Origin: Ignavibacteria bacterium
Lineage (GTDB): Bacteria > Bacteroidota > Ignavibacteria > Tepidaquicellales > Tepidaquicellaceae
Reading direction: 5' to 3'
Assembly (NCBI GenBank): GCA_016719565.1
Contig: JADJYU010000001.1
Span: 124,001-188,000, forward strand
DNA: 64,000 bases
The notes under the pieces were generated by a model. The model saw only the letters and a list, made by a program, of their open reading frames with translations. It did no database searches and had not been told where the DNA came from. Shown piece by piece: positions 53,123 to 60,743 of the stretch (position 1 is the stretch's first letter; every line of letters begins with the position of its first letter). The position numbers were made by a program, and so were the translations under genes.

Positions 53123-54256
53123 TTATCCATAGCCGTTTTTTATTACTGACCTTGCTGTATAAGATGATAGAGCTATTCCCATCCCGTTGCAGGAGACTAT
53201 GCACTTCACCCTGTCGGAAATGTTTTTCACCAGCGGAAGTTTGTCATCTGTGAATCCCATTATTCCGCTCCAGGTATGTTCGGTTTCGAATTCCTGTTTA
53301 TATAAAATTACATTACGCAGCTTTGCCTCAAGATCTGTAATTATTTTTTCGCTAACATTAAACTCCGTCGTCGCCTCATTTTCAAAATCAAGATTTCTTC
53401 CGCCGCCGAATATTACCCTGTCTCCGAAATTCCTGAAATAATAAAATCCCTCGTCGAAGTGAAATACTCCCTTGAACTTCAGATCCTTCACGGGCTTTGT
53501 AACCAGCACCTGCCCTCTTCCGGGTTTTATATTCAGCTCCGGAAATATTTTTCCTGTGAATGCATTTGCGCAGACAGTTAATGTTTTACAGCTAAGTTCG
53601 GTCTTTTCACCGGATGCGTTTCCGCTGACAAATAATTTCACAAAATTTTCCTTCTCGCTGTATGATTCCGCGCTGCAACCGTTTATAATATGTATCCCTA
53701 AAGCCGCTGCATAATTCAAAAACGATCTCATCATCTTTCCCGTATCTATCTGAGATTCAAAAGGACTGTATATCAGTGAAGATATTTCTTCCGGATTAAA
53801 TCCGAATTCTGAAATTTTTTCATTCTGTAAAAAGTAAACATCTTCGCCGAATATGCTCATCAGCTTTTTATTTACAAACTCAAGCTTGTTTACTTTGTCC
53901 GAATGTTTTTCATCAATGAGTTCATACCCGCCGTAATTCAGCAGACCGATATTATCGTCTCCGAGTCTGCTCCTGAGTAGCTCAATACCTTCGCGCCTGT
54001 TTGAAATAAGTTCAATGGTTCTGTCAACGCCGATCTTCTCAAAATCGAAAAGTATTTCCGTAAAACTTCCGAAGCATGCAAAGCCGGCATTCTTAGTGCT
54101 CGCCCCTTCGGGGAAAATCCCTTTCTCTATTATGAGCACACTTCTTTCCGGAAAATTTTCCTTTATCTCACAGGCAACTGACAGTCCCAGTATTCCGCTG
54201 CCGATAATTATGTGATCGTAATTTGTAAATGAATTTATTTCCCAGAATGAAAGCAA
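53123..54256 (-). CDS. FAD-dependent amino-acid oxidase-type (DAO family) enzyme
   Basis: The 377-residue protein begins with the FAD-binding HIIIGSGILGLSVACEI, followed by EKGIFPEGASTKNAGFACFGS and the late GRGQVLVTKP and WSGIMGFTDDKLPLVKNI blocks typical of the DadA/GlpD-like family. It oxidises an amine or 2-hydroxy acid; the exact substrate is not clear. It is the last gene of the minus-strand run that includes tryptophan dioxygenase, 98 bp after the aldehyde dehydrogenase. Confidence 0.82.
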   Translation of the reverse strand: MLSFWEINSFTNYDHIIIGSGILGLSVACEIKENFPERSVLIIEKGIFPEGASTKNAGFACFGSFTEILFDFEKIGVDRTIELISNRREGIELLRSRLGDDNIGLLNYGGYELIDEKHSDKVNKLEFVNKKLMSIFGEDVYFLQNEKISEFGFNPEEISSLIYSPFESQIDTGKMMRSFLNYAAALGIHIINGCSAESYSEKENFVKLFVSGNASGEKTELSCKTLTVCANAFTGKIFPELNIKPGRGQVLVTKPVKDLKFKGVFHFDEGFYYFRNFGDRVIFGGGRNLDFENEATTEFNVSEKIITDLEAKLRNVILYKQEFETEHTWSGIMGFTDDKLPLVKNISDRVKCIVSCNGMGIALSSYTARSVIKNGYG

Positions 54257-54340
54257 TGTTATAAAATATTAAATTCCAAAATGATAACTTCTATATTTAT
54301 AACACGATCTGTATTCAAAATTTAACTACAAATTAATTTA

Positions 54341-54362
54341 TTAACTATTAACTATTAACTAA
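54341..54362. repeat. 7-bp tandem repeat (ttaacta)
   Basis: Three units of ttaacta that include the stop codon of the aldehyde dehydrogenase gene (54355-54357). Confidence 0.75.
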
Positions 54363-55800
54363 TTTTTATACATACATTTTTCGGGTCGGTAAAAAACCTT
54401 AACGCTTCCAGACCGCCTTCTCTTCCGACTCCGGAATTTTTCATGCCGCCGAAAGGAGTCCGCAGATCCCGCACCATCCAGCAGTTCACCCAGACTATTC
54501 CCGAATGTATATTCGCCGATACCCTGTGCGCCTTTGAAAGATCATTCGTCCAGATCACGGAAGCAAGTCCGTACTCAGTTGAGTTTGCCATTTGCAGAAC
54601 TTCCTCTTCATTTTCGAATGGCATTATCGTAACTACGGGTCCGAATATTTCTTCCTGATTTGCCCGGCAGTTATGGTCAAGCCCTTCTATCACGGTCGGT
54701 TCAATAAACCATCCCCTTTTGCATCTGCCTTTTAATTCAACCGGATTTCCTCCGCATAAAATCTTCCCGCCGTCCTTTACCGCAAGGTCTATGTAGTAAA
54801 GTATTTTTTCAAAATGCTGTTTCGAAACAATCGCGCCTATGTCAGTATCGGCATTCAGCGGATCTCCCGTTTTCAGTGCTTTGACCTTATTTACAAAATC
54901 CGTTTTGAATTTTTCATAAATTTCCTTTTCAACAAATATCCTCGAACCGCACAGACAGATCTCGCCCTGATTTGTAAACGAGGACCGGACCGTCGTCTCA
55001 AGCATTTCATCATACTTGCAGTCTTTAAATATTATAACGGGATTCTTCCCCCCGAGCTCGAGTGAAAGTTTTTTCAGCATCGGACCGGCAATGGATGCAA
55101 TGTCTTTTCCTGTCTTCGTCCCGCCTGTGAATGTTATCGCCTTTATCTTCGGATGCGATACTATCGCCGAGCCGGCTTTGTGACCGTAGCCGTGAATGAT
55201 ATTCAGCACGCCGTTCGGCAGTCCCGCTTCAATGCAGATCTCTGAAAGCATATAAGCTGTCAGCGGAGTTACTTCAGACGGCTTTGCGATCACGCAGTTA
55301 CCCGCTGCCAGCGCCGGAGCTATTTTCCATGTGAATAAATACAGCGGCAGATTCCAGGGCGATATTGCTCCTGCAATTCCGACCGGCTGACGCAGAGTAT
55401 AATTCAGAATTTCCGTTCCCGTGTGATGTGACTCGCTGGAAAATTGTGTGACTGCCGATGCGAAGAATTCAAAATTCTTTACCGCTCTCGGTATATCAAC
55501 GATTCTCGCAAGATGAACGGGCTTGCCGTTGTCCTTGCTTTCAGCTAATGCAAACTTCTCAAGATTTTTATTTATCAGTCCCGCGATCTTCAAAAGATAT
55601 TCCGCGCGCTTCTCTGCGGACAATGAAGACCAGAGCGGAAAAGCTTTTTCAGCTGACTTTACCGCAAGTTCCACGTCCTCTTTATCCGAATCCGGAAGCA
55701 TAGTAAATACTTCGCCTGTAGACGGATCATAACTGTTGATATAGCTATTTGAAAAAGGCGTCATCAGTATCCCGTCAATATAATTCTTCAGCTTTTCCAT
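54355..55800 (-). CDS. Aldehyde dehydrogenase, 2-aminomuconate-semialdehyde-dehydrogenase-like
   Basis: The 481-residue NAD-dependent enzyme has ISPWNLPLYLFTWKIAPALAAGNCVIAKPSE, TGGTKTGK, LELGGKNP with Glu248 and the nucleophile Cys282 in NQGEICLCG. The ending WVNCWMVRDLRTPFGGMKNSGVGREGG is typical of hydroxymuconic and aminomuconic semialdehyde dehydrogenases (ALDH8A1 group). In the kynurenine route this enzyme oxidises 2-aminomuconate semialdehyde. Its place near tryptophan 2,3-dioxygenase supports that reading; the substrate is still inferred. It is 21 bp after the DUF4286 gene. Confidence 0.9.
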   Translation of the reverse strand: MEKLKNYIDGILMTPFSNSYINSYDPSTGEVFTMLPDSDKEDVELAVKSAEKAFPLWSSLSAEKRAEYLLKIAGLINKNLEKFALAESKDNGKPVHLARIVDIPRAVKNFEFFASAVTQFSSESHHTGTEILNYTLRQPVGIAGAISPWNLPLYLFTWKIAPALAAGNCVIAKPSEVTPLTAYMLSEICIEAGLPNGVLNIIHGYGHKAGSAIVSHPKIKAITFTGGTKTGKDIASIAGPMLKKLSLELGGKNPVIIFKDCKYDEMLETTVRSSFTNQGEICLCGSRIFVEKEIYEKFKTDFVNKVKALKTGDPLNADTDIGAIVSKQHFEKILYYIDLAVKDGGKILCGGNPVELKGRCKRGWFIEPTVIEGLDHNCRANQEEIFGPVVTIMPFENEEEVLQMANSTEYGLASVIWTNDLSKAHRVSANIHSGIVWVNCWMVRDLRTPFGGMKNSGVGREGGLEALRFFTDPKNVCIKIS

Positions 55801-55821
55801 TTTAAGATTTATGGTTTTTCA

Positions 55822-56121
55822 TCAGACTGATTCAAGCAATGTCCTGAATGCAACAAATTTATCCCCGAACTTACCCGCATGCTCCGCCTGTAATGCCGGC
55901 GCATATTTCTTCTGATAAGTATCATAGTCATCCATCGAATTGAGAAAATATTGTATCGAATAAGTCTTCTCTTCCGGATCATCGGATAAAATTTTAAAAA
56001 ATTTATACTCACTAAAAAGCCCCGTCGCAATCACGTCCGGTATATGCTTCTCCTTCATCCATTCCAGCCACTCTGTATGAACAGACTCATCGACACTTAC
56101 TGTAACATTATATAAGATCAT
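55822..56121 (-). CDS. DUF4286 family protein
   Basis: The 99-residue protein has MILYNVTVSVDESVHTEWLEWMKEKHIPDVIATG...YSIQYFLNSMDDYDTYQKKYAPAL, the DUF4286 pattern (a ferredoxin-like dimeric fold). The function is unknown. It lies directly before the aldehyde dehydrogenase gene and is probably co-transcribed. Confidence 0.85.
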   Translation of the reverse strand: MILYNVTVSVDESVHTEWLEWMKEKHIPDVIATGLFSEYKFFKILSDDPEEKTYSIQYFLNSMDDYDTYQKKYAPALQAEHAGKFGDKFVAFRTLLESV

Positions 56122-56174
56122 TTTTTTTAATTAAGAATTTAGAATTAAGAATTAGGAATTATCCCAAACTTGTC

Positions 56175-56199
56175 ATTCCCGCATACTCTCTGCGGGAAT
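56175..56199. repeat. Palindromic hairpin attcccgca / tgcgggaat
   Basis: 9-bp perfect stem, 7-base loop. The gtcattcccgc..gcgggaatcc wording is that of a short intergenic repeat widely seen in other phyla, especially Proteobacteria. Confidence 0.75.
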
Positions 56200-56283
56200 C
56201 CATTCATCAACAATCTTTTCTAGAAATTCTAAACTTGTAACTTAAAACTCATAATTCGTAACTTAAAACTCGTAACTAAATAT

Positions 56284-56438
56284 CACAACTCCTAATTTGA
56301 AAACTTGAAATTCCTAATTCCTAATCCCTAATTCCTAATCCCTAATTCCTAATTCATAATTCCTAATTCATAATTCCTAATTCATTATTCCTAATCCTTA
56401 ATCCCTAATTCTTAATTCCAATTTCCTAATTCCTAATT
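56284..56438. repeat. 7-bp tandem array (taattcc-like)
   Basis: About 20 degenerate units of taattcc (variants taatccc, taattca) run to within 3 bp of the SDR stop codon. Confidence 0.85.
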
Positions 56439-56440
56439 GA

Positions 56441-57229
56441 TTATAAGCATAACGTTCTTCCGCCATCAACAGGCAAATTAACCCCATTAATAAACTCCGC
56501 ATAAGGCGACGCAAGAAACGTAACTGCATACGCAAGATCAGCAGGCGAAGCAAATTTCCCTGCGGGAATTTCTTTCAGCATTTCCTTCGTAACTTCTTCA
56601 ACAGATATTTCTAAAGCTTCGGATTTATTTTTAATAATAGAATCAAGTCTCGCGGTCTTTGTCGCGCCGGGTAATACATTGTTCACCGTAATTCCAAACG
56701 GACCGAGTTCGCCCGCAAGCGTCTTCGCCCAGCTTGCCACTGCGCCGCGGATAGTGTTTGATACACCGAGATTTTTCAGCGGCTGCTTTACTGATGTGGA
56801 AATTATATTAATGATCCTGCCGTAACCTTCCTGCTTCATTCCGTCTGCAAGAGACTGCACAAGTATCTGATTACATATCAGATGATTTGAAAAAGCCTGT
56901 ATGTATTCCGAAGTATCAGCTGCGAGCGCTTCGCCGCCCTTCGGTCCGCCTGTATTGTTTACTAAAATATGAACCGGCGTGGATTCGGAAATGAAATCAT
57001 ACATCTTCATTTTTAATGAAACAGGATCGGTAAAGTCAGCGACTATGATGTTATGGTTCTGTTCTTTTTCCGCAGGCAGTTCGCGCAGAACTTCCCTCAG
57101 CGACTCTTCATTTCTTGCGATTAAAATTACACTGGCTCCCGAAGCGGCGAGCTGTATTGCAATTGCTTTTCCTATGCCCTGCGTGCTTCCGCATACGACA
57201 GCTTTTTTATTTTTAAGATCTATATTCAA
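56441..57229 (-). CDS. SDR-fold oxidoreductase with altered catalytic motif
   Basis: The 262-residue Rossmann protein has the cofactor motif GSTQGIG at residues 14-20, NNTGG at 91-95 and IISTS at 142-146. The usual YxxxK is replaced by S157-N-T-I-R161 (VSNTIRGAVASWAKTLA), a change known in a divergent SDR group. It may be a different kind of reductase or a structural partner. The start is TTG at 57229, forced by an in-frame stop at 57233-57235. It sits between tryptophan dioxygenase and DUF4286 genes, where a role in tryptophan breakdown is likely by context. Confidence 0.85.
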   Translation of the reverse strand: MNIDLKNKKAVVCGSTQGIGKAIAIQLAASGASVILIARNEESLREVLRELPAEKEQNHNIIVADFTDPVSLKMKMYDFISESTPVHILVNNTGGPKGGEALAADTSEYIQAFSNHLICNQILVQSLADGMKQEGYGRIINIISTSVKQPLKNLGVSNTIRGAVASWAKTLAGELGPFGITVNNVLPGATKTARLDSIIKNKSEALEISVEEVTKEMLKEIPAGKFASPADLAYAVTFLASPYAEFINGVNLPVDGGRTLCL

Positions 57230-57303
57230 TGTTCAATGTTAAATGTTAAATGCTAAATGTTAATTGTTAATTGTTAATTGTTAATTGTTAATTGTTAATT
57301 GTT
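57230..57303. repeat. 7-bp tandem array (ttaattg / gttaaat)
   Basis: About ten units of a 7-bp sequence. The last two codons and the stop of the tryptophan dioxygenase gene lie in the array, and its other end reaches the SDR start codon. Confidence 0.88.
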
Positions 57304-58398
57304 TAAGGTTGCTGTGTAATAAAACCCGAGATTCTTTTTCAGTTCTTCCGGAAGAGCGGGAAGTTCAGATCTCGGTATGAGATATGTCGGCAGGTCAAAG
57401 AGATCCTTGAATACCTTATGCTTCTCCGCAGTCTTTAGTAAATACTCATGTCCCGAAGAGCCGCCTGTGCCTACCTTTGCGCCGATGATCCTGTGAACCA
57501 TGAGAGCGTGCTTGTATCTCCACGTTGTAAAATTTTCATCAATGTCGACAAGATAGGTAAGGAATCTGTAAGGCAGATGAAGTATTGGTTCGTCGCGGTA
57601 CAGATTTATAAAAAGCGCAGCGAGCATTGACCTGTGCGAAAGTCTTCTTTGTCCTTCGGTTATGAGGGCTTCATATTTTTTCTCGTCAAGCAGCGCTTCG
57701 AAATTTTCTACAGTCGATGCGAACATTGCAAGCTGCTTCTCTCTTTTCTCATCGGTCAGACTCGGGTTGTTTACAATAATGCTTTTCTCGTTTTCAAGCA
57801 TTACGCCGACTGCGCCTTCATAATATTTCCAGAAATCAAAATGATCAGTATTAAGGAATGGAATTCTCGAAAGCCATTTGTCGATAGATTCATAAATCGA
57901 AACTTCATTCTGCGATTCAAGCAGCATTTTCTGATGTTCATCCGAAACGAGAGTATAATAATTCATATTATTCAGCTTTACTCTGTTGTCAAAGTTCAGT
58001 CCGAGTTTATTCTCTATAAGCCGGAACTGTATGCTCTGAAATCCCGATGCCGGAATGAGATAATCCCTGAACTCCAGAAAATCCAGCGGCGTCATGGTCT
58101 CGATCACACCAAGCTGATCTATCAAAAGTTTCTGAATGACAGTGATCCTTCTGAGACGCGCAACTGCAACGCCGATATTTCTTTCATCAACATTATCTTT
58201 AAGGAACATTTCCGAAACGGATCCAAGCTCATGCAGGATCTGTTTGAACCAGAGTTCATACGCCTGATGAACAATAATGAACAGCATCTCATCATGCGCG
58301 GGATCCCCGTATTCATCGCTTTTCGGTTTCTGACTTGTCAGCAGCGAATCAAGTTTCAGATAATCCGCATAATACACGGGCGGAAAAGGCTTCTTCAT
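57295..58398 (-). CDS. kynA: Tryptophan 2,3-dioxygenase
   Basis: The 367-residue heme enzyme has FIIVHQAYELWFKQ with the active-site His44, MTPLDFLEFRDYLIPASGFQSIQFR and WRYKHALMVHRIIGAKVGTGGSSG near the C-terminus, where the MVHR histidine corresponds to the axial heme ligand. It opens the indole ring of tryptophan to N-formylkynurenine. It is longer than many bacterial forms (about 280) and close to the long type of Bacteroidota and animals. It is the first gene of the run; formamidase, kynurenine monooxygenase and kynureninase genes are not in the window. Confidence 0.95.
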   Translation of the reverse strand: MKKPFPPVYYADYLKLDSLLTSQKPKSDEYGDPAHDEMLFIIVHQAYELWFKQILHELGSVSEMFLKDNVDERNIGVAVARLRRITVIQKLLIDQLGVIETMTPLDFLEFRDYLIPASGFQSIQFRLIENKLGLNFDNRVKLNNMNYYTLVSDEHQKMLLESQNEVSIYESIDKWLSRIPFLNTDHFDFWKYYEGAVGVMLENEKSIIVNNPSLTDEKREKQLAMFASTVENFEALLDEKKYEALITEGQRRLSHRSMLAALFINLYRDEPILHLPYRFLTYLVDIDENFTTWRYKHALMVHRIIGAKVGTGGSSGHEYLLKTAEKHKVFKDLFDLPTYLIPRSELPALPEELKKNLGFYYTATLNN

Positions 58399-58549
58399 AA
58401 ATACCTGTTTAAAGTTTTTTCAAAATAGAATTAATGAATGATTATTAAAAGTAAGTTTTAATGCCGGGGGGAGAGTTAGGGAAGTTGCGGGTTGTAGATG
58501 TGCAGGAATGTTGGAATCTTTTTGTGATTGAGAGATCTATTATAAAATG

Positions 58550-58723
58550 TTATTTATCTAATGTGATTTCTCTCCCACTCTCAAAATCCTCAACACTAAA
58601 ATCCTCTCCGCACAGATCACAATGAAAATAAACAACTGTCCTGTTCTGATAACTTTCATCATTCTGCACGACTATTTCTTCCCAGTAGTCTTCATTGCAG
58701 TCGCATTTTTTGTGTTTGATCAT
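58550..58723 (-). CDS. Small zinc-ribbon-like protein
   Basis: About 57 residues from ATG at 58723 (an in-frame TTG at 58759 would make it 69). CDC near the N-terminus and CDLC later form a possible four-cysteine metal site, followed by an acidic tail (EDFSVEDFESGRE). I do not recognise the family. It is the first gene of the A/T-rich accessory block, 151 bp after the tryptophan cluster. Confidence 0.5.
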   Translation of the reverse strand: MIKHKKCDCNEDYWEEIVVQNDESYQNRTVVYFHCDLCGEDFSVEDFESGREITLDK

Positions 58724-58789
58724 GTTGAGGTTAAGTTTATCCTTTAACTTAAGAACCAAGTCTGCTTTTATTGTGAAGGAATTACCGAC

Positions 58790-59395
58790 TCAATAAAATA
58801 TTCTAAAACAAATATTTGCCTTATCCTTTGCAGTGAATGATTTCTCAGAAACGATTTCCAAATTCATTTTATGGAACATTAATTCCTGGAGTTGATTTTG
58901 TTCTAGTATTGAGAAGTATTGGATTTCATTCTTATCATTTTTAAGATAATATATATTACTGGAATCAATTTCTCCTTTATAAATTTTTTTACCGGCAATA
59001 TCAGAGTAAAGCAGATGATGTATGAAATACCAGAATTTATATTTCAAATATTCACTGCCGAATTCAGTATCACTAATTATAATTTTATCTTTTGAAACTG
59101 TGTATTGATGAAACGATGAAACTCCTTTTAGAAAAGTATCAAGTACAACATCAGCTAAAAGTAATGGGAAAATAGAATCAACAATCATTAGATTCATCTG
59201 CATTACTTTACTGGAAATTTTTTGAAAGAGTAATTGAGTTTTATTACTGAATTTAGATAGGTCATTTATAGAATATCCATCGTTGATATGATAAATGAAA
59301 TTATACTCGGCGAATGTTATTCTCTTAAGATGAATATAGTTTGGAGTATATTTATTGGTTGGCTTTGGTGAAATAAACTGTGTGTCGATACTCAT
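58790..59395 (-). CDS. Protein of unknown function, 201 residues
   Basis: I do not recognise this protein. It is rich in Ile, Lys, Phe, Tyr and Ser, reads as mixed alpha/beta, and has no signal peptide or clear catalytic motif. The stretch MNLMIVDSIFPLLLADVVLDTFLKG is hydrophobic but probably a buried helix. The base composition is clearly more A/T-rich than the core genes. It lies 31 bp upstream of the zinc-ribbon-like gene on the same strand. Confidence 0.6.
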   Translation of the reverse strand: MSIDTQFISPKPTNKYTPNYIHLKRITFAEYNFIYHINDGYSINDLSKFSNKTQLLFQKISSKVMQMNLMIVDSIFPLLLADVVLDTFLKGVSSFHQYTVSKDKIIISDTEFGSEYLKYKFWYFIHHLLYSDIAGKKIYKGEIDSSNIYYLKNDKNEIQYFSILEQNQLQELMFHKMNLEIVSEKSFTAKDKANICFRIFY

Positions 59396-59494
59396 TTTGT
59401 AAAATTTTTAATTACGATATTTCTCGAGGTTATTAATTTTAGTCTAGCTTAGTTTGCAATTTATTTCTACTAATTTGATTTGATCGCATTTACA

Positions 59495-59887
59495 TTATTC
59501 GACCTCAACATAACTTTCGATTATGTTCCTAATTCCGTCTTCATGTTCATGCATTATCATTTTGCTAACTAAAAAATCTACTTTATTTTCAATTTCTTCG
59601 GAAGAATTTAAATGTTGTAAAAAATGATAATTCGAGGAAATATCTTCCTCTTCAATTTCAAAAAAATAAGAATAAATTTCATCTTTCATGACATCACCAT
59701 AACTACCATTTCTTAGTAAAAGATAGTTTTTAAAAATGCTTATTTTGGTTTCTATGCCTATCATTTTTCTAATTTTATTAAACAAGAAAGATTTATATTT
59801 AATATCATTTAAGATAAATTTTAAGTTGGATAATGAATTTGAAATGTAAACAATATTTAGCATCATCTTGATAAAGGGAATAATCAA
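59495..59887 (-). CDS. Protein of unknown function, 130 residues
   Basis: No family was recognised. The N-terminal 45 residues are hydrophobic and basic; the C-terminal half is acidic (FFEIEEEDISS) with MIMHEHEDGIRN near the end. There is no recognisable enzyme motif. It shares the A/T-rich composition of the accessory block and the minus-strand direction of all its neighbours. Confidence 0.55.
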   Translation of the reverse strand: MIIPFIKMMLNIVYISNSLSNLKFILNDIKYKSFLFNKIRKMIGIETKISIFKNYLLLRNGSYGDVMKDEIYSYFFEIEEEDISSNYHFLQHLNSSEEIENKVDFLVSKMIMHEHEDGIRNIIESYVEVE

Positions 59888-60008
59888 AATTTATTTATAA
59901 TCTCAAGAATTTAAACTAAATTGAACTTTTCAATGGTTATTCAATAAGTTTAGTAAAATATAAATCAATTCCGAATGGTTAGATGAGTGTGACATAATTC
60001 TTAAGAAG

Positions 60009-60743
60009 TTATTTGGCTCCTGAATTGAATTCAATTAATTTATTCCAATCAATTTCACCATTTCTTTTACAAAAGCCATTGGTGAATTCTTTTATGAATA
60101 TATTTATCATTTTGGCATAAGAATTCTGAAACTCATCATTTTTCTCCTTAGCTTTATAACCAAGTGGTTCAATTATTTCTGTAAAAAGATTGGAATCACC
60201 TGATATAAATTCCCAAAATCTTTGTCCGCAATATTTATAATATTCTCCTTTATCCGGTTTATTGTCTTTCCCATAACAGCATCCATTAACCGCTACAACA
60301 TGCATATTAGAATTGCTCGTTCTCAATGTTATTTTAGCAGTTCTAAAACCAGCTTTCATTTCAGCTAATTGACGACTATTAGCCCAGTTTGGACCAGATT
60401 TTACAGCAACAATGTATCTGATTTTATTCTTGTCAAATTCAAAGTCAATTCCTGTGATACCAGACTTTCGGCCATTAAAAACTTTAGAAACAATAAAAAT
60501 TGACAAGCCTTCAAGCCAATTACCAAAAATAGCCTCTTCATTTGATGAAATGTGAGCAGATGCGATACCTTTAATGATTTCGTCAGCAGTTAGAACATAC
60601 TTAGCTTTAAACAAATAAGGATTTTTTCGTCTGAGAACTTTTGATAATTTTAAATCATCTAAACTTTGAATACGCTTTTTGTGAAATGTTCCGATATTTT
60701 CTTCAACGAACTGCGATACGTCCTTTAATTTTAGTTTTTTCAT
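60009..60743 (-). CDS. Type II restriction endonuclease, PmeII-like
   Basis: The 244-residue protein has EEAIFGNWLEGLSIFI at residues 70-84 and GIDFEFDKNKIRYIVAVKSGPNWANS at 98-122, a layout I recall from PmeII-family restriction enzymes. D100 and K115 would be catalytic. The usual Glu or Asp before the lysine is Ala113, so the missing acidic residue may come from Glu71 or Glu79. It overlaps the methyltransferase gene by 41 bp, as expected for a restriction-modification pair. The recognition sequence cannot be read from the protein. Confidence 0.78.
   Translation of the reverse strand: MKKLKLKDVSQFVEENIGTFHKKRIQSLDDLKLSKVLRRKNPYLFKAKYVLTADEIIKGIASAHISSNEEAIFGNWLEGLSIFIVSKVFNGRKSGITGIDFEFDKNKIRYIVAVKSGPNWANSRQLAEMKAGFRTAKITLRTSNSNMHVVAVNGCCYGKDNKPDKGEYYKYCGQRFWEFISGDSNLFTEIIEPLGYKAKEKNDEFQNSYAKMINIFIKEFTNGFCKRNGEIDWNKLIEFNSGAK

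Larger units (their letters stand above)
56122..56440. other. 319-bp gene-free region with short repeats
   Basis: It contains a G/C-rich hairpin at 56175-56199, two near-copies of a (c)ataattcgtaacttaaaactc type segment at about 56232-56278, and the 7-bp array at 56284-56438. No gene was seen. Confidence 0.6.

Noticed and set aside
57634..58428. 264-residue plus-strand frame opposite tryptophan dioxygenase
   Set aside because: It mirrors the conserved dioxygenase gene and shows no protein-like pattern of its own.
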